Source: Sitta carolinensis
Taxonomy: Eukaryota; Chordata; Aves; Passeriformes; Sittidae
DNA length: 64,000 bases
Assembly (NCBI GenBank): GCA_032173965.1
Contig: CM063288.1
Coordinates: 16,100,501 to 16,164,500 of the forward strand
Direction: 5' to 3'
Part shown: piece after piece, positions 12,801 through 26,200 of the stretch
How positions within the stretch are numbered: position 1 is the first letter of the stretch
Layout of the letters: each line of letters opens with the position of its first letter
Notes under the pieces: generated by a model
Databases searched by the model: none
The model's input: only the letters and a program-made list of their open reading frames with translations
Told to the model about the DNA's origin: nothing
Position numbers and translations under genes: made by a program

Positions 12801-15800
12801 CAGATGTTGGCATCTGCTAGTACTGTCAGTACTACTTTAGATTTTAGGTCCTTGATGAGAATACAAAATAGAACTGACCCTGTTACTGCAGACATTTATT
12901 GGAAACTCCCTCAATTAGTAGTGATTTTTTCCTTCCATAGCAACAATTTTGAGATAGCTTTGCTGCTGTTTGCTCTTCAAGAGCTGACTTTTACTGAAAT
13001 ACTATGTTCTGCATGGGCAATGCCATGTGAGTCTGTCATGGTCCTATTTATCTCATATGCTTAGATGCTAAGGAAGAAGAAGCCTTTTTGACTAGACTTC
13101 TTTCTACATGTTAACTGGCACTGAACAACAGTTAAAGCCAGAATATCCTTAAGATGAAACAGCTGAGAGCAAAACCTCTGTATTTTCCCTGGGGTTCTCA
13201 GATTAAGCAACCCGTGGTTACTAGGGATAATCCTGCTTTCACTCCCATTTAGACTCTGAATCTTTCAATCTCTTGGAATTTCCTCAGCATTACCAGACTT
13301 ATAAAAAAAATTAATATCAGCTGTTGAGAAACTTTATTGGGCAGATCTCTGGGAACTCTTGGACCTGTTGATTTTTAAAATGTTTTATGTCCTTTCCGTT
13401 TACTGAAAGCACTTCATCATTGCAATGTGATGCAAGATGGGTGCTTTCCAGGGATGTTTGTTATAAACTTTTGTATGTCTCCATCATCACAGCACCAAGC
13501 CTGCCAGAGTTCAGGAAGTGTTTGGAAAATACTCTTGAGCACGTGGTGTGACTCTTGGAGATGGTTCTGTGCAGGGCCAGGAGTTGGACTTGATGATCTT
13601 TGCGGGTCCCCTCCAACTCAGTTTATTCTGTGGTTCCATAATAACTCACGGTGCTGCCATCCACAAGTTGTTGTTGGATGCTGCTACTAGCACATGCCTT
13701 TGTACCCAGTGATTTTAGAAAATAGTGAAACATAGACTCTTCTGTTTTTCCTGTCTCTCAACTTCTTTCTTACATGGGTTGTTTGCCCCATTTTTCCCTA
13801 CTTCCACTCTTATTTCAGATTGACTGACATCAATCTGTGCATCCCATCTCAGAGACACTCCACTTGCTTTCTGTGTGGTGTTTGAAGGAAGGATGCTGAG
13901 GACGAGCAAGCACCAGGAAAATGTCTCACATGAAGAGTTTAAAAAAACCTGAGATTACTTCATTAATATAATGACAAATAGGGGGAGACATGGCAAAAGA
14001 GCAGAAAATAATGGGTGAGACAGAGAAGGTGGATTGGATTCCTCTGTGCTTCTACCTCTGACTGCAAGAGAAAGGGATTTTCTGCTTCACAGTGATGAGA
14101 CTGGTTTAAAAGCATACATTTCTGTATAATGTGTGAGTAGATGGTAGAACTCCACAAGGCAGGGAATTATTGAAATCAAGGATGTGGTAAGATGCTAAAA
14201 GGTATTGGACATAGTCCCAAATTATGCATAATAAACCTTGTAGAAGAAATACTCTTTCAGGGCTTTTGTCTGAGACTTTTACAAAATTTGTGGCACTGTG
14301 GCTGCTCAGTGTCAGACCCCTGTGTCCTTGTGGGTTCCTGAGGCCCTGTGCTCTATTCTGTGGACCTCAAAGCTTCTCAACTGTCCACCAGCCTAGTCTC
14401 ACCCTTGAAGCCACTGGCTGAATTTGAGAGAGGGAGGGAACTGCAAGGAAGCTGCCTCGTTATATATTTGGTGGCAAGAGGGAGAGTCTTCTTTCAGAAG
14501 CACTGCCCAAGTTGAAAGCAGGGCAGGAATACTTTTTAATTGTTCAGTTTGGTGCTGCAAGCTGGTCAGGGAAGGTTTTGCTAGGGCCAGGCTGGGCTTT
14601 AGCACATGCCATGTTACATCCTTTCTTTCAGGGCTACTGAAGAGATGTAGGAAAGCCAGTGCTGCTGTGATGTGACAGGGAATACCAATGTGACTAATGT
14701 GCTTAGGGAACAACTCGTTTTAATTCAAAAGTTTTAGGCAGGGAAGAGCTTGTAATGAAGGCATGGAAGTGGTGTTTACTTTTATGAACATAATGAAATT
14801 CAATATGCATTTTCAAGACTGGTGAGAATTTCTCAGGTGGTTGCAAACTCTGTAGGGCTATTACTTCACCGGAGAAGGAGAGTGACTCCACTGCCCATGG
14901 TGGAATTGCAGGGGGCAGCTCATCTTAAACTGAGCTTGGAGAGAGTGTACAGTGAAGTCCAGAAGGATTCACACCTGCTTCCTTTCTGTTCACCTTGTGT
15001 TCATGGCAAAGGGCAGCTCTGAAATATGTGAAAAATACCAGGGGGCTCATTCCCTCCATTCCCATGAGAAGCAGTTCGTGTGGTTCCTGTGTGTGTAGTT
15101 GCTTCTTTGAGAAGATTAAGAATTATCTCCACAGACTAGGCATTTTATGGGAAATTTTTGAAGTTGGAGATATTCTGGAGAGTGAGAAGAGAAGTTGTGC
15201 AGCAGCCAAAATGGGGGAAGAGACAGGAACAGAACAGATGGGAGGGGGTAGGCAAAAGGGGAGTGGGAAGCAATGCACATACATCAGTGACCAGAAGTGG
15301 CAAACTGCTCTTTGATTATTTAAAAGGCACAAACCTTTTCCTGATACTGCTATTCTGCAAAGCTGAGGGTTCTGCTCCTTAATTAGTGAGGAATGGGGCT
15401 GCTAATTGGCAGAACTAGAATGAGTCATGGGCTCAGCCTAGGCTGCAACTCTGGAGCAGCTGGACCCATGGCTACAGTTTGTGCCCAGCTCTGAGCCCTG
15501 CCGGCTTGCAGGGGCTGCCTGAGCTCAGTGAACTGCTGTGTGGGAATCGTGGGACCAGACAGGTACAATCCAGTCCTTTCTTGCTCTGCAGTGTGTCTTC
15601 ATGCCTTGCAAGAAGTAGACTTTAAACCTATTATCCCTTCTGCTGTTGCAGGTATTGTCCCTCTTCCCAGCTACTCCACGTTAGGCTGCTGCTAACTGAG
15701 CTGTTGCATCTGTCTCTCTTACCAGTGACGTCCTGGGCTGCCCCCCTTCGAGCATCTGGTCCTGGTTTTGCTGATCAGATACAACCCATGCCTTCATTTC

Positions 15801-17215
15801 AGCCTGCATCAGAAAAACAGCAAAGTTTCATTCCTTACCATATGGGTCTATGCTGCCAGGGACTCCCCTCACCACCAATCTTACATCCATTAGCTAAGGC
15901 TCTTTACATTTGTCCTATCACTTATTCATGATCATCCAGATCAATCTCTTGAAAAGTGCATTTATTGAAACCTGATTCTGTCTTTGTCTGAATTGCGAGG
16001 GCCTTTCTAGCCCAGTCTCTGCCTCGTGGTTTACAACCACAAAGCCCACTGAGGCTGGGAAAAGAGCTGGCTCAGCACTGTGCTGCTAGGAGAGCCTTTT
16101 CTAAGCCTAGGAGCATAAAGATCCATCGCCAGGAGAAACACATGGCTTGGATGCCCAATACCCACTGAACAGCCTCGGTGTGCTAGGAGGACAAAGGTGA
16201 GTTATGTATATAGTACTTGTAGTTGAAAACTTACAGCACTCACAGAGGTTTTTGTCTCAGACTCTCAGTGCAGGGTTGTCCATTTTGGAGACATCCCTGC
16301 TTCTTGCAGAATGGCTGATTTGGTATAATTACCTAAATCAAGGAAGGCACTGCAAGAACCTCTTCTAGTATTGTGTTTGTAGATAGATTTGGAGGCTGAG
16401 ACAGCCAAGTGCAATCACAAAGAAAACATTAAAAACATCCTGTCCTGGAAAAGCAGACAATTGTGTGCTCCTTTCACCCTCTGAAAGGTGTCTTCCAAAC
16501 AAAAACACTTTTCTTCTCTGAATAACCCCTGGAAAATTGATGCAGCCATCCTGGTTTAGCCCCTCCTGGACATGTTACTCCTGGCAGTTGTGTAGGTTTG
16601 TTCACAAGGAGGAATGGGATGTATGAGTGCACTCAGAAAGAGGTAGCACTGTTGTCCTGAAGTTCAGCTGGGGCAGCTCATTCTTGCTTGTGCCTGGGAA
16701 GAAGCAGTTTCCAGAAGACACAGGATATCCTGGTAAAATGTGAAGATTCTATGGTAGTCCAGGACACGCTAGTAAGGAGAACAGAATGTGAAGACTTGTT
16801 TCTGAAGAGGGATACAGTTGTGGAATGCTTTCTCCTGTTAGTCCCTGAATGTCTCCTGCTAGGCTGGGAGGCCCTGGAGAGGCCAAGGCACCTGCAGGTG
16901 CAGTTTTGTGTCTTGTCCTCTGGAGCTTACCTTGCTGCTTTCAACAGCTGGATAACTGATGAGGAGGATGTAGCTGCTGGCTACACACTCTGCTTCAATG
17001 TGTGGATACCTTGCTGCTGCTGTAAAGGTTGTGTGCTGCCTCTCTGCCCATCCCCTGGGTACAGCACACAAGATCTCCCTCCCTTATTCTTTTGCTGACA
17101 CATCATGCTGCATCTCCTGAGATGAGATACCGGCATGTGAATGCAATGGAGAACTTCCAGTTTCAGTCACTCTAAAAAAAAAAAGGCAAAAAAAACCCTT
17201 TCCAGTTTCAGTCAC

Positions 17216-17249
<34 letters not shown>

Positions 17250-20200
17250 AAAAAAAAATCTGTGGCTTCAATTGATTTTTTGATATCATGAATAGCAGGA
17301 AATGCTATTTATTTCTGAGTCTAGGATACCAAAGTGCCACGTGTTATTTGAACTGAGAAATGACATCTTAGAATTTACTGTCCACAGTGGAAGGCATGAT
17401 GGTGTGACCGTGGGCCAGCACTGATAAAACACTGCTCTCTGTATGCAAGCAACTTTATTTTCTAAATTACAGTCCCATGGTACAGGATCACTTTTCAGGA
17501 TTGTGCTTTGCTGTGCACTTTGTGGCACGGCAAGTTCATGGACAGATTGTTACTGAGGCCATAGGAATGAGGATGTTGGTCTCAGAGTTTGTTTAACATC
17601 TGAGTGACCTGCCCTTGATATAGGAACTGGTACATTACTATTTTATTCTTTCTTTCAGTTTCTGCTGTTGTTTCCTTTAAAGCCAAAGCAATAGACCAGC
17701 CTAATAAACTCCTAGTAAAAGAATAACTGGGAGGGGATGAGCTCATTATATAAGGGGCATGAGTTAACTGTATGATCAGTATCCAGCCAGCTTTATTTGA
17801 TGGAAAGTGGTTACACAAATCATCACCTCTGTTCCTGTATCTTTTAAGGCGTTCTCTTCAAATCGGTGATTGCTTGTTGCTTCATTTTGTTCAACTGTTT
17901 TGTCTGTGGGTGAGGGTGCACGTTCTATATCTCAGAATGAAAGTTGAAGGGTTTTTACTCTTGTCCTAGAAGAGCAGGGTTTTCCCACCATCTGTGGTGC
18001 CTGTGGGAGCTGGCACATCACTGCTGGGCAGTGCTCGGTCCTAGTGGCCTTGCTTCTCCTATGGAAGAAGTTTAGCCTTGCTGCCTGGAAGTTTTTGGAA
18101 GTTTTCTGCTCAATTTAATCCTTTCAACCGATCAGTGAGATGTGTGGCATGGGGGAGAGGGGAGTAAAGTGAGGACTGTCTCTCTGGTGTCACCATCTGC
18201 TCCTGTATTTAGTCAAGGCTCCTTGGGGAATTTCATGTTTAGGAAAAAGGGCTGGTGGAAGGACATGCACTAAAACAAACTCTGCCTTTCAGGAAATGGG
18301 GCTATGGCTATGCTGGGAAGAAGTTACAATAATTATTTGCTCTGTGGTTCCTTTTCTGGCTGTCTCAGCACTATATTTCTTTTGGAAACAGCACAACTTG
18401 GTGCAGTTATTCTGCTGTGAAGAGGCAATTGCTGTTGTACAAACAGCTAGAACATCAGAGTAAACTGAAGTAAGTCATTCTGGGCAGCTGAAATACCACA
18501 GTGCCTGGGAGTTTCAGCATGTCGCCTTCTGTTCCTTAGCAGCACACAGAAGGACCTACCATAAGTTTGAGCGGTGGTGTACAAAAGAGCTATGTCTCCT
18601 TGGCAGAGTATTTGTTAATACTCTTGCACATGGACTTCTGCTGGGTCTGAATCAGTCTGGACTTTTAGATAATTTCTATATGTCAAGATAGCTGAGTGAT
18701 CCCATTGCCTATCTCCCTTCTTTGCCCTTCTAAGTGGTACCTGTTAAATAACAGTATACACGGACATGGATTGTCTCTTCTGTGTCAGATTATCAACTCC
18801 CTGTAGCTCCAAGTTAATTTCTGAGCTCAGGGAGTGGAAACTGTGAAACCTGGACCCCCTGGTGTAACCTGGACAGACTGTGCAGGGTGCTGTGATCGTG
18901 GCACACTCCCATATACGGGGTGTGCATGCCGTGGCTTTGGGGTGCAAACTTGTCTTCTGATTAAACTGCACTTGCCTCAGGCTCCCATCTCTGTCTTCCT
19001 GGGTTACTGGTGTCTGAAGGCATTGAAATGCACTGTTTGGGATGTTTACACTAAGTGTCTTATAAAAGGCTTTCTTTCATCCCACTGTTTGTAGAAACAA
19101 CCTTCGTGTATTCTGACTTTGCTTTCTACCATGGTGGTAGTAGAAGTCTGGTGAAAATAGCAAAAAAAGTCTTTAAACGCATGTTGCTGTTCATATGTTT
19201 ATGCACAATAGTCAGAATATGATTTGGGAATTTGATGATTTCTCAACAGCCGTGTCTTGCCCACATGCCTCAGGACACTTTATTTTAAGCATCCAGAATT
19301 TTGGAAAACCTAAGGGATGTAACAAATCTCTATGTAGTTCCTCAAAATCTGTGTGTGATGTACTGTTCATACCGGCTCTCTGGGATCTCAAATCTGTAAC
19401 ATGAGATTCCATTTTTTTTCTATCACTATTGTTCACTGGCCATGAGAATGATCTTTGCAGATTTAGGTGCTGATGAGGTGCAATGGTGCTTTTCATTCAC
19501 TTGGTGAGATTAATCTGCTTGATGTGGAAACTCCAGACCAGAGCACAGCAGTAAAACTAGAATTATGTACACCTTTTCAATGTCATTAAACCTAGTTCTT
19601 TTATTGGGAGGACTGGAGGTTGGCCTATAGATATATCTCCCACAGTAAGGAGAGTCCAGGGTACTAAAGTGTTTAGAGTGACTTAAGTAGTTTTAGAAAA
19701 ATCCATCTAAACTAAAAACAAATCATTAAAAATAAAATTAGTGTTTCACATTTTGTATAATGTAATATAGAAGCACTATTCAATTTCTTCAAATATATTA
19801 AGCCTACAAGCAAAGAGCTAATGATGCTGATGGGATTAAGAAGGTAGGAAGGGCTTAAAACTCACGATCAATAATTTAGGGCTTAAAAAAAATTAGGAAG
19901 AAAGTCAGTCGATGAATCAATGAAAGGCAGAGTGGCCCTAATGTTACTCAACAGTTGAGCACTTTGGATTTTTCTCAATATTTATCTAAGCAGAGTTTAT
20001 CTGATTTCTATGAGAAGACATGGAAGTGATTAGTTTGCAATATCTGAAATGCAGTGTGACTTCATGCCTGGCTCTGTAATTGCAGGTCATGTTTGCCCTG
20101 ATCTGCCTTCACGCTCCTGCTCTTTCCCTTGTACCAGGTGCCACAGGCAGACAGGACAGAAGAGGCCAATCCAGCAAACTTGTTTTCCCTACTATTTTGT

Positions 20201-23200
20201 TAGACAAGCTATGAGATCTGTCTGTCCTGCAGATACCTGCATTTGTGTTACCAGAAATCTGGGTTTGTGCTCAGACTTGTCTTGAGAGACACAGAGCAGT
20301 TTAAGATGCTGTAATGTATGTGAAACATCATATATATAAACATATATAAACACCAGTCCATATGTACATCAGACATCAGGACTGTCATGTATACATCAGT
20401 GTAAATGTACATCAGAGAAACACTCAGGTCATGTCATTTACCAAAGGAAACTCTTGCCAGAGTTTGCAAACAAAGCTCTGTGAGATCCTCTTAGCTGTTT
20501 GCTGGTGATTCGTGGAAGCATCTGATGTACAATGATGCGTGGGTGTATGACATTGTAAACATGCTTTATTTATGTTTTCTATTATTATTGTAGCATGACT
20601 TTTAATGACCAGCTATTCCAAATTTTAAAATATTTAAACAGTCAAACCAAGTGTTCTATGTGTTTGGTATCTTTCCATTACACTTTCTGTAAAAATTGGT
20701 GTTTCCTAACTTTAGTTTCCACATGAAGCTCATTAAAACTGCTGTTTCTTCCACTTGTGTTACATTAAGAAAAAACAAAACTAGTTTCTCTGAAAATGTA
20801 AGTAGGATTTACATGTTTTAAGCAGCTGTAGCTTGGAAGTAGCCTCTGAATGCTGCAGCTTGCCCCAGCTTTCCTTGGGTGTTTGCACCCTGTGTGCAGA
20901 TCTCACAGGCTCCAGTTCTTTCTAACAGGATGTCTTCTGGATTTTACAGGGTGCCAGGGTATGGCTGCGGGAGCAGGACCAGCTGCAGCCATGCACTGTT
21001 GGCTTGTGTGCCAATGGAAATGTTCTCTTCACCTCAGATTACGGCATGGTAAGTGAAGTTTGCATGAGGTTGTTGCCTATGCCAAGCTATAAGATGGACT
21101 TCTTGGTTTCTCATGACCATCGTTTTGAAATTTATCAATGGAAATGCTGCAGTTCTCCCTGAAAAGTGACCTGGCTCTGTTGCAAACTATGCCAAAGATC
21201 TAACAAATGTTATGAAGAGAAGATTATTCTTGTTCTCTTCATTTCTCTGCCTACCTCACTTTTTCTGGTTTCCCTTGTGCCATCTTTGAAGGACTTGCTT
21301 TAACAGCTTAGTAAAATCATTATATTGGCTAAATGCTCCAGGAAGGAGGCAGCTCCACCACCCAAGCAGCCCTTCCTGCCAAGATGTGCAAGCTGTGCCA
21401 CTCTCTAAGGGTGCTTGTGCTCATCACCAGCTGTTTCAGCAGCTTTTGCTGTCAGCCCTTTGGGCCAGGGGCGCTGGCAGTGGGCTCCCTGTGCCAGTCA
21501 GTGTGTAAGACAGCAGAGATGCACAGGACAGCTCAGCAAGGCAGCCAAGCTCCCATGAGAGCAGAGCTATCCAACAGTGAAGAACAAGCTTCTTTCCCAC
21601 TTGATTCCCAGCCCTGTGCTCCTTGTGGTTCCCTGATGCATCTACTGCAGTAGTCATGGAATAATATTGGTAGGAAGGGACCTCTGGGGATCATCCAAGT
21701 CCTCAGTGAGTCAGCTTCCCTGACTAACCCTGGGAAAACTATCCACAGCCTTCAAGGAGGCTCTCGGTGAGTCAGAGTGGTGCCTGGGCTGGGAGGAGGA
21801 TGGGGAAATGGGCAGGGCTGTGCCCTCCAGCAGTGAGCAATTAGACTGCTCAGCTGTTCTGGTGAATGGGCCCTGCAGGTGGTTGCTTTGTTACAGAAAA
21901 ATGGACAGGTTTTATTCAGGTTCTTACCTGGTAAACAAAAGAGTGCACAGGGAGAAAGGGATTTAGGACTCTGGTTTGTGGAGTCACTGATAGGACTGTA
22001 GGTATTTTCAGTCTTGCCTTGAAAGGCCTAGATTTGAAGTCATCATTCTTTTATAAAGAGCCTGGTTTGTTTCCCAGAGATGGAAATTCCCCTAGCAAAC
22101 ACAGATACTTTTATCTGGTTACTGTAGTCTCTCAAACCCCTTCTTGAAGAGTTGACTTGTTTTGGGAGTGCTGGATATCACTAACACATTTTAAGGCATC
22201 ACAGGTAATGCAGCAGCCTCCAGAGGGACAAAAATTGGTGAGTCCTTTTGTGACTTTCCCAGTTCTGTCTCTTCTGACATGCCGCTATGGTCTTGTAAAA
22301 TCTTTCAGACCCACCTGGCACCTCTGAAAGCATACTGGAAATCCCACTTGAGAGCTGTCTGTGTGGGTGCACCCACCTCCAGCCTGTGCCCTGTATGCTG
22401 GAAGGTATGCTCCAGAAAATGCTGGGAGTCTTATAGGTGTGAAAAAAAGAGCTGGGTTTGGGTTTTTTCTTCCATGAAACCACTAGGCTGGAGGAGCATG
22501 TGCTTTATGGCTTATGCAGTAAAAACACATGGTGATCATTAAAGGGCTTTCTTTATTCAGTGCACCCACAAGAGCTGTCCTGTGTGCTTCCTCACCTGCC
22601 ACACTCATTGCTTCATACCTGTAGGAGGGACTGGCAGTCCTACCCCAGGTGAAAACTCTGATAAATTCTTCACTTCGGGTTGGATGGGGCAGTGGATCCC
22701 TCTGATTTTTAGAAATCTAATGGCCCCAAATCTAATGGCCTCATGTTTGCTGTGGCCCAGCATCCCTGCAGCTCTTGCAGCTCTGAGGTAAGAAGTCCAG
22801 TCATGCTTCAGAGCTTTTGTCACTTGTTTTCACTTCCTTAAAAACACCTCAAGCAATAGATCCCTCAGAAATGTGACTTCCTGGGAGGAAAGGAGGAGCT
22901 TTGCTTATGAAATGTAAGATTGGAAACCACGATCCAGACAAAACAGCCAAATGCTTTATGGATAAATATAACTTGGATGCCAGGTGGGAACTTTGCTTAT
23001 GTGCTCAGGATGGCACTAATGGATGGAATTGAGTTTGAAAAGGAATAATTTCTCCCTTGCTGATCCTGGTGAGCAGCACTGGCAAGCCTCATCTTGACTT
23101 GTTTGCTGGCCAGATTTTGCTTTATTCCTGACCACTGCAGGGCCTTGGAGAGAGTCCTGGTCATTTTACTCTCACTTTGGGCTAAATCTGAGACAAATTT

Positions 23201-26200
23201 AGTGTGTCACTGGTGAGAAAGTAGAAATCTTTCTAACAGGCTGTGAGGTGCTTGTTAGACTGAAAGCTGATTATTTTTCTTCCCAAAAAATAAAGATCTG
23301 CTTATTAATATCTCTAACTTTGTGGTTTATATATCAGCCTGTTAAAAAAGGGATATTCTGGGGGCAGCTTTGCTGAGAGATCAGTTTGCTGGAGTTCTTA
23401 CAGCTGTCATGTTCAACTCAGTAGTGCTGAATATCAGCCTGGCATACCCTTCCTGGAACAGGATGATGGGGGAGGATCAATGAAATTGCTCTCCTGGCAG
23501 ATTGCTGGAAGTGTCCAGGAATGAGGAGTGGGGTAATAAAAGCTTCCTTACTGGGACTCTGAGGGTGGAGCATCATCTTGTTTGTGTCTCAAACCTCTGA
23601 GCTCCTTGAAGAAAGTCACTTTGACAGTCTTGGGAAATGTCTCTGTCCAGGAGCATGGATGATCCTTGCAGCCTGTTGGTGATTCAGAGACTGGAAAAAC
23701 TATCCTCTTCCCCAGAGGGCAGAGAACAAATTAAAAGTCAGCTTTCTTCCAGGGCCAGGGAAGACCTGAAAACTCTCCCACATGTCACAAGTGCCTCCCA
23801 GAGGCACAGAGCCATCACCTCCCACACCTCAGTGGGGATGGAGGCCCCAGCCTCTACCTGAGGGAGGGTGAGCTGCCTAGGCATGCAGTGATGTGCATTA
23901 GATGAACCTCCACAGCCTCAGGGACAGACAGGTGACACCTTGGCCTCAGCTGGGATGGCAGTGTGGCTGGGATGCTGCTCCTTCAGGGAGTACATTTCAC
24001 CTCTGCAGTGTTTCTGTCCCGAGGGTACCAGAACCAGTACTACAAATCCACCTTTGTTGCTGTCATGCCAGAGCACCTGCTTAACTCTTTATGGTTATTG
24101 GAACAGACTTTTTAGAGATGGATGACTGAATGACACCAATCAAGTGGCTCAAGATAGGTATAACAAGTGATTATCTAAGCCCTACTAATCATTTACTTGT
24201 GTATTTAGGACCCCTGTTCCTCTTCAGTGTTCATTTTCTCCCCCCTTGTCTACAGGAACAAGAAAACGAGCTCTGGCCCGTCACTTTTTGTGCATAACAG
24301 CCTCTGGGCAAGGGTGCTGCCAGCTGCTTGATATCTTTTAGGACACTTGTCCACTCAGCTTTTTGTCTAAATGTTTTCTTAATGTTTCTCTTCTGGCCCA
24401 AATGGCTGCAGTTGCTGACAGAGCAGTAATAAATGAGTAAGTACCAGGCAGATATAAGGAAAGATCATGTCATACTGTTTTTTACTTGTCCTCTTCCAAA
24501 CTTTGCGTAAGTCAGTGGACAAGAGAGAGCCCAGGTCATTTGCTGCCTCCTGTTTTGAAAGTGCTGTAGTGATTTTGTTCCTGACAGTCCAGTTCATGTT
24601 GTGCATCTGTAGCTCGTACTCTGTGCTGTATTTAATTGCCCCATTCTCCTTTTCTGCTCCCTCAGTTCTCTCGTGAAAGTGCCTGAGGTCTTGCTCTGAA
24701 GAAGAAAAAAAAGTGTTTTTCTTTTTTTAGGGTCATGCTTGCAGAGTGGGGGTTCTGCTGCTGGCAGTCAGACCTCTCTGACACCCAGGAACAGATCTGG
24801 TGTGGAGAGGTCTGGAGAGAGCCTTTTTGCTGGACTGGGCTTTGTTTTTACACTGATCATGAATGTGAACTGTGTATTTTTAAAAGCCTTCTGGCTGGTG
24901 AAGGAAGTAGGCTGTGAAGGAGTCTGCCAGTGGAAGAGACCGAGTAGTCCTTGCCACACAGGTGTGACTGGTCAGAAATGGGGCAAGCACCCCCGAGGGA
25001 CTGAGCCAGCTTCTCCCCAGCTCCCTCCCATAACGGAGCTGCTCTTGTGGTTGTGCATCTTGGTGATCTTGTGAGGGATGCTGTGCTGGTGGGAGCAGGC
25101 TCAGAGCCCTGCAGGGTGAGCACCTGCAGTGTGCTGCAGCGGTGAGCGCCCCGCGAGGGACTGGCAGGGGGGCTCACTGGAGGGGGCTGGGTGACCTCAT
25201 TCTGTCTGTAGCTGCAGCTGCGGGGATGGCCTCCCCCCAGCTGTGATGGCACTCCAAGGAGGTGGGCAGGAGAAACCAGTTAGAGCAACGCTACAGATTA
25301 CAGTTCGTTCTCTATGGAGCCTGTCAGTTTCTTGCTGGCACCCAGGAGGGCTGACAAGCAGGGATGGAAATGAGGTAGAGACTAGAGCCCCAGGAGAGGA
25401 GGAAAAGCACAAGATTCTTTGGAGGGGTTACTGTGGACCAGTTTCCTTCTCCAGGATGCCTGTATGAAGTCTCCCATCTGTCTCTCTTTGGGTCTTACCA
25501 TCTAGCACAGCTTTGAATGCTGGGTGGGAGATGGCACTTGGCTGAATCCAAGAGTAGGAAGCAACTGAAATAACTTTTGTGAAATGCCAGCATCGTGCTT
25601 GAGGAGGAGGAAAGGAGGTCTGGGATGTGCATGTGTGGAGGGAAACAGTCACATAATCTCAGCTGTGTTGAAAGGGAGTGAAGAAGATGACCTGATAACT
25701 GAAGAGTGGGTTATTAAGGAGGAGAAAGCTCTAGCAGTGAGAAGGATGCAGCAATTGAGACAAGTGCAAGTGCACAGAGAGATGAGTACTTCCTAGAGCA
25801 GTGATAGAAGTTAATAGGTGTCACTGTACAAATATTTTGATAGCTATATCATACACATGCGTGTCATCACAGAGAGAGAATGTCACTGCTTTATTTGGCT
25901 TCTCATGTGCTTTGCTTTCCTTTGCTCTTGAAATGACAAATTCTTCCAGATGCTCTCTGGCTGCTTCTGTGGAGAGTGCAGGGCCAAATTGGAATGTGAA
26001 TTAGCTTTTCCTCTACTTCCCCACAGTCAGAGACATGATCTCACCTGTGTTTTTTGTGAAAGACTGTTCCTCATCTCTTTGGAGCAGCTGCCATCATTAT
26101 TCACGGTCATGAGTGCAGTAATACCTGTCTAGCCTAGCAGCTGGAGGCTGATACCCTGCTCCTCTTAAGGGGAAATTAAGTAACCTTGAGTTGATTTGTC

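Larger units (their letters stand above)
6870..20949 (+). other. Intron 1 (14.1 kb)
   Basis: The longest intron in the window, starting inside the CpG island. It contains a (GT)n repeat near 9.3 kb, a 28-bp hairpin at 10177-10204, a CR1 3' end near 13.6 kb and an A-rich duplicated segment near 17.2 kb. No coding exon or structured RNA gene was recognised. First introns of this kind commonly carry enhancers, but none can be named from sequence. Confidence 0.85.

Noticed and set aside
16688..17098. 136-codon ORF in intron 1
   Set aside because: No domain or similarity recognised. Intronic and unsupported by splice sites.
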